A stretch of 64,000 bases of DNA from an uncultured Thiotrichales bacterium (GTDB lineage Bacteria; Pseudomonadota; Gammaproteobacteria; Francisellales; CACEW01), in contig CAIQBE010000006.1 of assembly GCA_903870015.1 (NCBI GenBank), positions 1 to 64,000 of the forward strand, written 5' to 3'. Shown in pieces: positions 1-9,600 of this stretch; position 1 is the first letter of the stretch, and each line of letters begins with the position of its first letter. Position numbers and translations under genes: made by a program. The notes below the pieces were generated by a model. It did not search any database. It was given only the letters and a program-made list of their open reading frames with translations, and was not told the origin of the DNA.

Positions 1-19
1 ATATAAAATAAAAATCATA

Positions 20-48
20 TTGACAAATAATACAAAAATATATATAAT
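20..48 (+). promoter_or_regulatory. Perfect consensus sigma-70 promoter
   Basis: TTGACA at 20-25 and TATAAT at 43-48 are separated by exactly 17 bases, the textbook consensus in all 12 positions. A very strong ribosome-binding site (AAGGAGGAG, 70-78) and the ATG at 83 follow. Transcription would start near 55, giving a short leader of about 28 bases. Confidence 0.8.
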
Positions 49-82
49 AACCATGACAATATAAAACTCAAGGAGGAGAATT

Positions 83-595
83 ATGTCATATAACATCCAT
101 GGTCGTAGAATAGAACGGCAGAAGATAGATCAAGCCAAGGCCGCCGAATTAGAAGCAGCATTTAATGCACTAAAAGCAGAGCAGAAAAGGGCACTTAGTG
201 GTTATAAAAAACCAACACACTCTGCAAAACCCTATTTAGATGATGCCGGCCCGGTAACACCTGTGGATACTTCCACTCTAAGAGGAGCACCCGCAAAAGC
301 AGCAAGAGGGACTGTCAGAGCAACATCAGGACAAGCAGGGCAAGAATTAACCACACGTTTAATCGAAACATTCACTGGCAGAACATGCACTGGCAGATTA
401 GGTGACAGTAAAGTACGTCGGGATTCATTAGACAGCACCACCGTTACCGCACCAACAGGAAGCTCATCATATGGAAGCCCATCCTCCAGAGATACATTCA
501 AATCAGATACAACAGTAGCAACAGCAACATCGTTCTATATGGCAGAAAGATTTGAAAAGAGCCAAGGATACAAACCCAAAGCACCTACAAAATAA
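83..595 (+). CDS. Small basic Ser/Thr-rich protein of unknown function
   Basis: I do not recognise this 170-residue protein. The first 40 residues are charged and predicted helical (many K, R, E, A). The rest is rich in Ser, Thr, Ala and Gly and looks largely disordered, with a Ser-rich stretch near residues 126-135. There is no signal peptide, membrane segment or known catalytic motif. The start is secure: AAGGAGGAG lies four bases before the ATG, downstream of a perfect consensus promoter, so it is probably strongly expressed. A stem-loop follows at 611-646. Strong expression, small size, basic disordered sequence and a nearby Dot/Icm system fit either a nucleoid- or RNA-associated protein or a secreted effector; the sequence does not decide. 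The opposite-strand frame at 232-501 is a shadow. Confidence 0.7.
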   Translation: MSYNIHGRRIERQKIDQAKAAELEAAFNALKAEQKRALSGYKKPTHSAKPYLDDAGPVTPVDTSTLRGAPAKAARGTVRATSGQAGQELTTRLIETFTGRTCTGRLGDSKVRRDSLDSTTVTAPTGSSSYGSPSSRDTFKSDTTVATATSFYMAERFEKSQGYKPKAPTK

Positions 596-610
596 AAAAT
601 CTTACAGCTC

Positions 611-646
611 GCCGCATTAAAACGATATTGGTAATTTTAATGCGGC
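611..646 (+). terminator. 12-bp perfect stem-loop after the first gene
   Basis: The arms 611-622 and 635-646 (GCCGCATTAAAA / TTTTAATGCGGC) are perfectly complementary with a 12-base loop, 15 bases after the stop codon at 595. Only a weak T-rich run follows, so this may act as a terminator or as an mRNA-stabilising hairpin. Confidence 0.55.
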
Positions 647-715
647 TCAATTTAAAAGTTAGCAAAACCTCACAAAAATGCTAAAATGATCGCTTCACAT
701 CATAAAGATGATCGT

Positions 716-2179
716 ATGACCCAAAATTTAAAACATCCCAAAGCCCTCATTCCATTGACCTTATGCTATGCGTTATTTATGGCGGCCTTTGGTGGCATCT
801 TAGCCTCACTCACCTTATACCAAACCAATCAGCTGCATATGTCTAATGATTTAGCCTTTGGCGTATTTTCAGCGGCGATGGCTTTGCTGTGGATTTTACC
901 CCTACCAGGTGGATACCTCGCTGGCAAATTAGGCTATATCCATGCCTCTCGCGTAGGTTTAATCGTCTGTGCCCTAGGCATGGCTTGTTTTTGTATTAAT
1001 AGCATCAGCGCGATGTATTTGGGCCTCGCTCTATTTGTTGTAGGCAATGCCTTAGCAACGCCCGCTTTATGGTGCATGGTCGATCATTGCTATGCCAAAG
1101 ATAGTCCTTTGCGCGAGGCCGGCTTTACTTTATTTTATTTATTTTTTAACTTAGGCGCAGTGATTGGGATTTTTGGTGGCGGCGCTGTGGCCGATGCCCA
1201 CGGCTTTGCCTTAGAATTTGGCCTAGATACCGTATGCTTAGTCTTAGCCCTATTGCTGTTCCAGTTTTCCAGCCACCACATTACTCCTCACACAGGCCGC
1301 AGCATTGCCCCACAAGTCAGCTGGTCCCGCAAAAAGCTTTATGCCGCGCTAACCGGCTCAGTGACCATCGGCACCCCCATGAGCATGCTACTGTTCCAAA
1401 ATTTAACGCTCAATAATATCTTAATCATCGCCCTCACTATCATCATGGTCGCCATATTACTACGCATTGCGTTTCAACAGCCCAGCAAAATCGCAAGAAA
1501 TCGCCTAATTGCCTTTACCGCATTGGCTGTAATTTCGATCGCATTCTGGACTTTATACTCTCTTGAACCCTCGTTCTTATCCGTATTTATCAGCACCAAT
1601 GTCGATACCCACTTTTTAGGCATGAATATCCCCGCCGCCTCATTTTTTGCGTTTGATGGTGTATTTGTAATTTTAATAGGCTTGGTATTAAGTCGCCTCT
1701 GGTTTTATTTAAGCATCAAAGGCAAAAATCCATCGCTATCATTAAAATTTGCCGGATCGCTGATGATCATAGGAATTGGCTTTGCTTTTTTAGCCTGGAT
1801 GATTGCGCTACATAACAATGTATTAATGCCAGCACGTTACGTTGTGATTGCCTACGCGATCTTTTCAACGGCAGAATTGCTGGTCAGCCCACTGGGGATT
1901 TCGATGGTCGGCAGCCTCGCCCCCGAGGGTCAAGAAGGCCTAATGATGGGTTTTTGGCAATTAGCCACAGGCATTGGCGGGGTATTATCAGGCTATATTG
2001 CCATGGCACCGAATTTACCGCAAAACGCAGTAGCTTTAACGATAAGCAATCCGCTGTATTTCAAAACCTTCTTATGGGTAGGCTTGGTATCAATCGGACT
2101 GGGATTGTTAGTGTTACTGTGTGTTAATAAACTTAAACGCTTAATGTCAGAACCACCTTATGCTGTGCCCCAGGTGTAA
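716..2179 (+). CDS. POT/PTR-family proton-dependent oligopeptide transporter (MFS)
   Basis: This is a polytopic inner-membrane protein of about 487 residues with at least 12 hydrophobic segments. The stretch GFTLFYLFFNLGAV, about 140 residues in, matches the POT-family pattern (GF-x-FY-x-x-NLGA) seen in di/tripeptide permeases such as DtpA and YdgR. The family imports small peptides with protons, a common amino-acid source for intracellular Legionellales. An in-frame ATG exists at 686, but I prefer 716. The sequence TGCTAAAAT at 679-687 looks like an extended -10 element that would start transcription after 686, and 716 puts TM1 about 12 residues from the N-terminus. Neither start has a clear Shine-Dalgarno. 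The exact substrate cannot be read from sequence. Confidence 0.8.
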   Translation: MTQNLKHPKALIPLTLCYALFMAAFGGILASLTLYQTNQLHMSNDLAFGVFSAAMALLWILPLPGGYLAGKLGYIHASRVGLIVCALGMACFCINSISAMYLGLALFVVGNALATPALWCMVDHCYAKDSPLREAGFTLFYLFFNLGAVIGIFGGGAVADAHGFALEFGLDTVCLVLALLLFQFSSHHITPHTGRSIAPQVSWSRKKLYAALTGSVTIGTPMSMLLFQNLTLNNILIIALTIIMVAILLRIAFQQPSKIARNRLIAFTALAVISIAFWTLYSLEPSFLSVFISTNVDTHFLGMNIPAASFFAFDGVFVILIGLVLSRLWFYLSIKGKNPSLSLKFAGSLMIIGIGFAFLAWMIALHNNVLMPARYVVIAYAIFSTAELLVSPLGISMVGSLAPEGQEGLMMGFWQLATGIGGVLSGYIAMAPNLPQNAVALTISNPLYFKTFLWVGLVSIGLGLLVLLCVNKLKRLMSEPPYAVPQV

Positions 2180-2183
2180 AAAT

Positions 2184-3107
2184 CTAGGGCTCACTACCAA
2201 CAGATACCGAACTCGCAGAGCTACTCGTCGAAAATGTGAGTGATGATGATCCCGCAGCAGGACCTTTAGAAATACCTGAATCAATACGCTGTAATTCATT
2301 ATCAAGGAAGTCTTCGCTATCTACATTAACAATCGGTTTATGCGTGACAATGGAGGACACTTCTCTCTCACAAAGAAGAGGATGCCCATGAATCATCGAT
2401 CTGATACCTAATAGACTTACCTCAGACTTCGAGGGAACGCCTATAGGACAAAAAGGAATGACATGAATCAGTTTTGTAGAACGCTCAGAATGGAGGATAT
2501 CTAAGCACTGCGTGAAACAAACCTTTGCATCTGGGTGAGCCTGGTTCACAAAAATATATTCTGCATTTTCCTCTGAAACAATATAGCCTGATTCTAGCAA
2601 CCAAGCAACACAAGGCTCAGGCAGAGGAGATAAACCAGTTGCAGCTTCTGAAGGGGCTAATACAGGGCGCTCATTAATGATAATCAAAGATAATAATCCC
2701 TCATAAAATTGAGCAGCACCTAAATTAAGGATAGGAGAATATAGGGTCACAGGCAAACGAGAAATGCAGGCTTTTAGAGTACCAAGCTCTATGCAAGCCC
2801 CCCCTTTCTTTTCATTATAATAAGGAAGAACATCAATGCGCGGCCGTTGAGAAAAATGGGAAAGCCATCGTACGCAATAGTCCAAATGACGAACCTCACT
2901 TGCATCTGCTTGATTCACCAGCAAAAGAATTGATTTTACATTTTTAAAATAATTCTGATCAGAGCACACAGCAAGATCTGGCTCTCCAAAAACAAGAGAA
3001 ACAGGAACATTTTTTGGGTGAGCATCATACTCTTCTACAAGCTCCAAAGAAGCATTCAACACAAAAAAATCAATGAACAAACCCGCCGAGTCCAATCCCG
3101 ATGACAT
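2184..3107 (-). CDS. Unknown 307-residue protein with Ser-rich C-terminal tail
   Basis: I do not recognise the family. The protein appears soluble and mixed alpha/beta, without a signal peptide or membrane segment. The last 25 or so residues are a low-complexity Ser/Ala/Thr tract (SSSLTFSTSSSASSVSVGS). The start is well supported by AGGGAGAG just upstream of the ATG at 3107. It converges on the transporter gene (stop at 2179) with four bases between the stops, and it lies downstream of tadA after a 99-bp A+T-rich gap with a plausible TATAAT. A Ser-rich terminal tract also occurs in the unknown gene at the right edge of the window. A Dot/Icm effector is a reasonable guess from context only. 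Confidence 0.6.
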   Translation of the reverse strand: MSSGLDSAGLFIDFFVLNASLELVEEYDAHPKNVPVSLVFGEPDLAVCSDQNYFKNVKSILLLVNQADASEVRHLDYCVRWLSHFSQRPRIDVLPYYNEKKGGACIELGTLKACISRLPVTLYSPILNLGAAQFYEGLLSLIIINERPVLAPSEAATGLSPLPEPCVAWLLESGYIVSEENAEYIFVNQAHPDAKVCFTQCLDILHSERSTKLIHVIPFCPIGVPSKSEVSLLGIRSMIHGHPLLCEREVSSIVTHKPIVNVDSEDFLDNELQRIDSGISKGPAAGSSSLTFSTSSSASSVSVGSEP

Positions 3108-3206
3108 AACTCTCTCCCTGAGTTTTTACAATACAAAATAATAATGAAAAAATTATACACTAAAATGATATATTAAGAAAGAATTATATTTGAAAAATAA
3201 AAAATA

Positions 3207-3656
3207 CTAACGTCGCCGGGCGCTAAAAAAAGTTTTGAGCATCAGAGCACTAGTATCGGCAAGCACCCCACCCTCAACTTCCACACGATGGTTATGATGC
3301 GAAAACGCATGAGCACTCACACAAGAGCCACAAGCACCCGTTTTAGGATCAGAAGCCCCAAAAACCACCCTGCCAACCCGGGCATGCACGATAGCACCTA
3401 GGCACATCAAACAAGGCTCAAGCGTTACATAAAGCTGGGTATGCAATAAACGATAGTTATTTAATAATGCGCCCGCAGCACGCAAAACCATAATTTCAGC
3501 ATGCGCTGAAGGGTCATTTAAAGTGATATTTTGATTATGCGCGCGCGCGATGATTTGGTCATTCAACACCAAAACCGCACCAACCGGCACTTCACCCATA
3601 GCCTGGGCAAGCTCAGCCTGCCTGAGGGCTTCTTGCATGTAATGCGTAGAGGGCAT
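3207..3656 (-). CDS. tadA: tRNA-specific adenosine-34 deaminase TadA
   Basis: This zinc-dependent deaminase converts adenosine to inosine at the wobble position of tRNA-Arg(ACG). The 149-residue protein has the full cytidine/adenosine deaminase signature: HAEIMVLRAAG with the zinc His and catalytic Glu (about residues 53-55) and PCLMCLGAI with the two zinc cysteines (about 82-85). Length is normal for bacterial TadA. It follows guaA on the same strand with six bases between stop and start, so the two are probably cotranscribed. Confidence 0.95.
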   Translation of the reverse strand: MPSTHYMQEALRQAELAQAMGEVPVGAVLVLNDQIIARAHNQNITLNDPSAHAEIMVLRAAGALLNNYRLLHTQLYVTLEPCLMCLGAIVHARVGRVVFGASDPKTGACGSCVSAHAFSHHNHRVEVEGGVLADTSALMLKTFFSARRR

Positions 3657-3662
3657 TTTTTG

Positions 3663-5204
3663 TCATTCCCACTCAATCGTCGCCGGAGGCTTGCCGGAAA
3701 TATCATACACCACGCGTGATACATGAGGGACTTCGTTGACGATGCGATGGGCGGCTTCTTCTAGCACTTCATAGGGCAAACGCACAGGTGTTGCAGTCAT
3801 AAAGTCTGTTGTCTCAACCGCGCGCAGACTAATGACATAGTCATATTTGCGGCCATCACCCATCACCCCAACGGATTTGACTGGCAAGAATACCGCAAAG
3901 GCTTGGCTGCATTTTTGATACCAGCCGCGCTCGTGTAATACCTCTAAAAAGATATGATCGGCTTGCTGTAAGATCGCAACATATTCAGGCTTAATTTCAC
4001 CCAAAATACGCACGCCCAAACCTGGACCAGGAAAAGGGTGCCGCATTACTAAAAGCTCAGGAATTTTTAAAAACCGACCCAAAGCACGCACTTCATCTTT
4101 GAATAATTTACGCAAAGGCTCCAATAACTTAAAGGGCAAACGCTCGGGCAAGCCACCGACATTATGATGGGACTTAATCACTTTGGCTTTGCTATTATGT
4201 GCGCCAGCGGATTCAATCACATCAGGATAAATCGTGCCCTGCGCTAAAAAGCTAATATTAGTGAGCTTTAACGCTTCGCGTTCAAAAACTTCAATAAATA
4301 CGCGGCCAATCACTTTACGCTTTTGCTCAGGGTCACTCACCCCTTTTAACGCACCCAAAAATTCTGCGCCGGCATCAACAACCTGCACCTGCAAATCTAA
4401 TTCTTTAAATTTATCGACTAATTGCGTTGATTCAAAATGACGCAATAAGCCAGTATTCACAAAAACACAGTGCAAACGATCACCCAAAATGCGCCGCAGC
4501 AATACCGCTAAAACCATTGAATCCACACCGCCTGACAAACCCAACAACACCTGTTCACTGGAAGCAACTTGCTGATTCAGACTCGCGACCAAATCATCAA
4601 AAATATGCTCTGGCGTCCAGGTAGGTATAACTTTACAAATACGCAAAACAAAATTGCTCAATAAAATTTTACCAAATTCACTATGAGTAACCTCAGGGTG
4701 AAATTGCACGCCATACCAGGGTTTGGCACGATGCTTCATCATAGCATTAGGCGTATTTTCAGATGAGGCCAGCACCATAAAATCAGCCCCCAAAGTCGCC
4801 ACTTGATCACCATGACTCATCCAAACACGACTCTGCTTAGGAATATCCGTAAAAATCTCATCACTATGCTCTTGCGTTAAATGCGCTAAGCCAAATTCTT
4901 TTTTATCATGAGCACGCACTTCTCCACCATGTTGATGCGCCATCGCCTGCATGCCATAACAAATACCCAATAAAGGAATATTAAGATCAAACACACATTG
5001 CGGAATACGAAAATTGTCATTCTCATAAACCGACTCATGACTACCTGATAAAATAATACCCTGAGGCTTCGCATCAATAATCTTCTGAGCGGCGACATCA
5101 AAAGGCCACACTTCGCAATAAACATTAAGCTCACGTACGCGGCGCGCAATTAGCTCAGTATATTGTGAACCAAAGTCTAAAATAATCATCGGTAACTGTG
5201 TCAT
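3663..5204 (-). CDS. guaA: GMP synthase (glutamine-hydrolysing)
   Basis: GuaA amidates XMP to GMP using glutamine and ATP. In the 513-residue protein the N-terminal class I amidotransferase domain carries the nucleophile in GICYGMQ (about residue 82) and the His/Glu pair in [13 protein letters not shown]. The ATP pyrophosphatase P-loop is LSGGVDS (about 224), and the C-terminal dimerisation domain ends with the canonical [10 protein letters not shown] purine-rich stretch, AAGGGG, precedes the ATG by nine bases. Its usual operon partner guaB (IMP dehydrogenase) is not next to it; phrB lies upstream (31-bp gap) and tadA downstream. Confidence 0.97.
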   Translation of the reverse strand: MTQLPMIILDFGSQYTELIARRVRELNVYCEVWPFDVAAQKIIDAKPQGIILSGSHESVYENDNFRIPQCVFDLNIPLLGICYGMQAMAHQHGGEVRAHDKKEFGLAHLTQEHSDEIFTDIPKQSRVWMSHGDQVATLGADFMVLASSENTPNAMMKHRAKPWYGVQFHPEVTHSEFGKILLSNFVLRICKVIPTWTPEHIFDDLVASLNQQVASSEQVLLGLSGGVDSMVLAVLLRRILGDRLHCVFVNTGLLRHFESTQLVDKFKELDLQVQVVDAGAEFLGALKGVSDPEQKRKVIGRVFIEVFEREALKLTNISFLAQGTIYPDVIESAGAHNSKAKVIKSHHNVGGLPERLPFKLLEPLRKLFKDEVRALGRFLKIPELLVMRHPFPGPGLGVRILGEIKPEYVAILQQADHIFLEVLHERGWYQKCSQAFAVFLPVKSVGVMGDGRKYDYVISLRAVETTDFMTATPVRLPYEVLEEAAHRIVNEVPHVSRVVYDISGKPPATIEWE

Positions 5205-5234
5205 GATGTTAGCCCCTTATTAAAGGCCCCTATT

Positions 5235-6665
5235 TTACTTGAAATGCTTCAACAAGTCCAAAGCTTTGGCACGCGCGGCCTTATAGTCAATAATGGGCCG
5301 TGGATACCCAACTTGCGCAGCCAAAAGAGGATTGTACTCAAACGGCGCATGAATAGCCTTGTTATCAAAGTCGCTAAGCTCAGGACAAAACTGCCGGATA
5401 AAGGCGCCATCAGGATCAAAATTTTCACTTTGGGTCGTGGGGTTAAAAATGCGAAAATACGGCGCAGCATCGGTACCCACCCCGGCACACCACTGCCACC
5501 CGCCATTATTGGCCGCAAGATCCCCATCAACCAGATGCTTAGAAAAATAACTCTCGCCCCAATGCCAATCGACCATCAATAATTTACTTAAAAACATTGC
5601 CACATTCATGCGCAAACGATTATGCATCCAACCGGTTTGATTCAGCTGTCTCATGGCGGCATCAATCAATGGGAACCCCGTTCTACCTTCGCACCAAGCA
5701 GCAAAAAGAGTTTTATCTTCATTCCAAGGCCAATAGTGATGCTGCGAGCGCAAACTCTGATAGCAACAGATTTTAGGAAATAAAAATACCAGATGCTTAT
5801 AAAATTCCCGCCAAATAAGTTCATTGAGCCAAGTACCAACCCCTTGCAGGGTACTTAACTGCATCACATCAACCTCATAATGCCGACAAAGATGATGCAG
5901 CACAGTGCGCACTGAAAGCACCCCCTGGGCTAAATAAGGCGATAAATGGCTAGTGGCATCCAATCCTGGTACATCCCTGGCTACCGCATAGTCATCGATA
6001 TGCTGCGTCATAAATTTCTGTAACAAAGTATGAGCATGATGCGCTCCTGCTGGCCATAAATCTTCAGGAATATCACTGACAAAATGAGGCAGCGCTTTAG
6101 GAATGCTATTAGATTCTGCAAAAGCATGCTTGATTTTATGGGGCACAGGCAATGTTTTAAGCTCAATAAAATCATGACAAAAAGCCAGCCACTTTTTCTT
6201 GAATGGCGTAAAAACTTTGATCGGCTCATTTTTGGCACTTAAAATCATGCCAGGAGTCACCAAAACATCACTATGAAAACTATGCCACAATATATTGAAC
6301 TCTTGAAGCTTGGACATCACGGATTGGTCGCGCTGACGCTCATCAATCTCATATTGTTCATTGACATAAACCGCTTTAATCTGATGGGCTTGACATAGCT
6401 GAGTGATCAAAGCGGCACAATCCTGATAGGTCGGCACAGTATGCACTTGCAAGGGAATATTAAGCGCGGCCAATGCCTCCTGCAAACAACGCAAATTGCG
6501 CAAAATAAATTCTATCTTAACGGCTGCAGCTTCATGATAACCCCAAGTTTCAGGCGTTAAGACATAGACTGCTAAAACACCATCAACCCCGGCTTTTACT
6601 GCCTCAAACAACGCTGGTTGATCTTCTATACGTAAATCATTGCGAAACCATATCAGTGTACGCAT
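5235..6665 (-). CDS. phrB: Deoxyribodipyrimidine photolyase (class I CPD photolyase)
   Basis: Photolyases use FADH- and light to split cyclobutane pyrimidine dimers in DNA. This 476-residue protein opens with the antenna-domain signature TLIWFRNDLRIEDQ. The C-terminal FAD-binding domain contains WNELIWREFYKH, the GRTGFPLIDAAMRQL stretch and NGGWQWCAGVGTDAAPYFR, all diagnostic of class I photolyases. The start codon lies seven bases past the stop of yhdP, with AAAGGAGTG inside the yhdP tail as a distant ribosome-binding site, so translation probably depends on read-through from yhdP. A light-dependent enzyme suggests an environmental stage in the life cycle. Confidence 0.95.
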   Translation of the reverse strand: MRTLIWFRNDLRIEDQPALFEAVKAGVDGVLAVYVLTPETWGYHEAAAVKIEFILRNLRCLQEALAALNIPLQVHTVPTYQDCAALITQLCQAHQIKAVYVNEQYEIDERQRDQSVMSKLQEFNILWHSFHSDVLVTPGMILSAKNEPIKVFTPFKKKWLAFCHDFIELKTLPVPHKIKHAFAESNSIPKALPHFVSDIPEDLWPAGAHHAHTLLQKFMTQHIDDYAVARDVPGLDATSHLSPYLAQGVLSVRTVLHHLCRHYEVDVMQLSTLQGVGTWLNELIWREFYKHLVFLFPKICCYQSLRSQHHYWPWNEDKTLFAAWCEGRTGFPLIDAAMRQLNQTGWMHNRLRMNVAMFLSKLLMVDWHWGESYFSKHLVDGDLAANNGGWQWCAGVGTDAAPYFRIFNPTTQSENFDPDGAFIRQFCPELSDFDNKAIHAPFEYNPLLAAQVGYPRPIIDYKAARAKALDLLKHFK

Positions 6666-6671
6666 AAAGAT

Positions 6672-9600
6672 TTATTGCACTCCTTTAGGGGGCACAAGAG
6701 GTACCAATGGTATCTGTGCATCAGGGATGGTTGAAGGCTTGGCTAAAGGTGCCAAGGGCACAGAAGTCGACGTGGGTTGATCATTACTCGGCAATGATTC
6801 TGCTTTTGGACTGCTCAATGGGCCCGTGACATGATAGCTAAAGCCAACATTTCTTAAAACGACATTACTAATCAGCGCATTGGCAACAAACGTCGCAGCA
6901 CCCACAATCGGGCCTCCAATAAATGTTGCGGCAAGCGTAGCACTCATACCTAACTGCGGCTTAATTGTCAAAACCTGATCGATGGTATTATTAGGAACAT
7001 CCATATCCCCCTTCACATGCACATCAGCGGTTGGCCCCGTAATGGCCAAATTATCAGTGTGTGCAACACCATTATGAATAACATAATCACCCTTAATAGT
7101 ATTAAAAGCCAATCCGCCTTGAAAAATATTTTTGAAATTAAAAGAAACCGTGCTAAAAACGGTATTGACACTTAATAAACCAAATATCTGCGCAATACCC
7201 GTATCGACTGTAAGAAATGTACCTCCTCCCACATCAAAATTAGCACTCCCCTGAAATGTTGTCCACTCAGGATGTAGCACACGGCCAAACCAATTAAATT
7301 GAAATTTAATCGTACCACTCCCCGCATCCAAAATACCAGGATAACCTAACTGCGTTAAAGCCTTACCAAAATTATCGCCCGAAAGCGTACCGGCAGCACT
7401 GACTTCATCACTTTTATTATGCGTCACAATACTGCCCGCAAGATCAACCTTGGCATCATCATCACCCACAGTCAATCGATGAATCAAGATACCATCAGAC
7501 ATTGGATTAGATTGCAAAAACAAAGATCCCATAGGATCTAAACCATAAGCAAATTGTTTCACAGTAATCGCCAAAGGGGGAATCTTTGCAAGCAAAGCCC
7601 CCATATGAGCCAAATAATCTGAGGGCAAAGCATCTTCTGTATCCACAGTCGTAACACCTACAAGACTGCTGTTAGGCGATGCCGTCTTAGTCGCAGTAGT
7701 AAAGGGGGTAATAATCCACTTATCAAAACTCGCTTGAATATTGCCTTGAGGATTCAAAATAACAGTACCCACAGCATCCGCATCATTGAGCACCAAGGTT
7801 ACCATAGGATTTTTGACAGGCGCTGGATCATTATCAGGGGCTGGCTGAATAAAAACATTCACATTACTAAACGTCTGTCCATAGAGCTTAAGCTCAGGGA
7901 CTAAGAGATGCAAATTATTTGCAGGGCTTTGAATAACTTGCAAACTACATAATAAATCTTTGAACATAAAGCTAAAATCAGAGCTTGATAAATAGGCATT
8001 TTGAAAATTCAAAGCCCCTATAATATTTTTAAAAGCCCAGGTCGTTTGACCATCATCTACCCGAGTCAAAGTATTGGCGTTAAAAGTAACACTCCCTGAG
8101 GCAATCACAGGGGCCTGCCCAGGAGCCTGATGCAAAGGAATGGTAATATTAAGTAGCAAAGGCACCACACCGGTTAACTGTAAATTATTTTTAACAATAC
8201 TTTGCAAACGCTGGCTCAATAAAGGCATACTGCCAAAATAATTCAAAGCCTGCGCACCTGTAGGATTAGCGCTACCAGTAATCACAATAGGCGCCAACAG
8301 CAATGGCCGCATATCTTTCATTTCAAAATGGACTTTATGTAAAGTAATACCTTGGGTCTGTGCACCATCGGCATCAATAGTAAAGCGCTGGTTATTAAAT
8401 AAAAGTTTAGCATTTAAATTTGAAATAAGCGGCCAATTCATCCATGGCTGAATGGCTGCATTCGTCGTATCAACCTCAAGATGAAATAAGCCTGGATGAG
8501 CTTGATCCGCATAAGGCATATCACGTAATTGACCCTGCCACACTAAATTGGCATTCACGCTCGGTAGTTTTACCAAACCTTGATTCAACCATCCAGCCAG
8601 GTGTTGAAAGTTTTGCGGAATGTAATAAGATGCAACCTGATCTAAATTTTGTGCCTGCAAGCTTGCTCGTAAATCCAGATAAGGATTACTGGGATCTGCC
8701 ACCGGAATTTTTAATGCCCCTTGAGCATTGAAAGTGAGATGATCATTTTGCAACATCAAACTATTTAAAGTCACAAGCCAATTTTTTTTATTTTTAGTCT
8801 CTTGCCAAGTACTCGTGAGCTTTACCACTGAAGGTGGCCAACCATGAGGAAACATAACACTCGGATCAACCGTTAAATTTCTACCCGCAAAACTAACCGT
8901 GCCTGAACTAGCCCCTGCTGTTACCTGCAAAGTTTCTACGGTACCCTCAGGATTTAAAACATTCCAAACTTTAGCAATTTCCTGATTTGAGGTAAAACCA
9001 AAATCAACCCACTGGCCCAAAATACCTAAATCAACATCATCAGCCGAAATCACCCACGTATGCACAAGATCCTGAGGATGATAGGTTACGACCGCCACGC
9101 CTGCACCATCGACGCCTAAAGCTGAAGCGGCACCAGAGACCGGTTGAATCCGCAAAGACCAGCCCTTGCCTTTACCAAAACTATGCCAAAAAACTTGCTC
9201 ATCTACTTTAGTAATATTAATAGGCGCAGCATCAGTATGGGTTAAATTTAAGTTATTTAAGCTGACCCCGACCTGCAGCTGGCTCAAGTCACCCTGATCA
9301 AACAAGCCATTAAAATCAAGCTCCCCTCCCCCTGAAAGTATCTTTAATTGATACAAACTATGGCCGACCAATAAAGGGGAAAAATCACTGGCTGAAATCG
9401 AGCCATTAAAGTTAATTTTCCAAGCATTATAATCCATGACCTCTGGTGCTGGAACAAATTGAGCACTGAGCACAAATTGGCTATTAGGGACATTCTGCAT
9501 ACCCGTGCTCAACTTCACTTTATGAGCAGTGCCATACCAAAGCAAATTAACGGGTGTAAAGGTATAGTCATGGCTGTTTAATAAATCAACATGAAAATAT

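Noticed and set aside
232-501. Long open frames opposite real genes (for example 232-501, 8444-8731, 11590-11964, 48263-48493)
   Set aside because: They lie wholly inside or opposite well-supported genes, lack ribosome-binding sites and show no family features; they are shadow frames.
2184-3107. Possible Ras-like GTPase in the unknown 307-residue protein
   Set aside because: A segment (ILLLVNQADASEVRHLDY) loosely resembles a switch/helix region, but no P-loop and no NKxD motif are present.
3108-3206. CTTAATATAT half-site resembling a PmrA box
   Set aside because: Only one half-site is present and no second repeat at the expected distance; I could not defend it in an A+T-rich gap.
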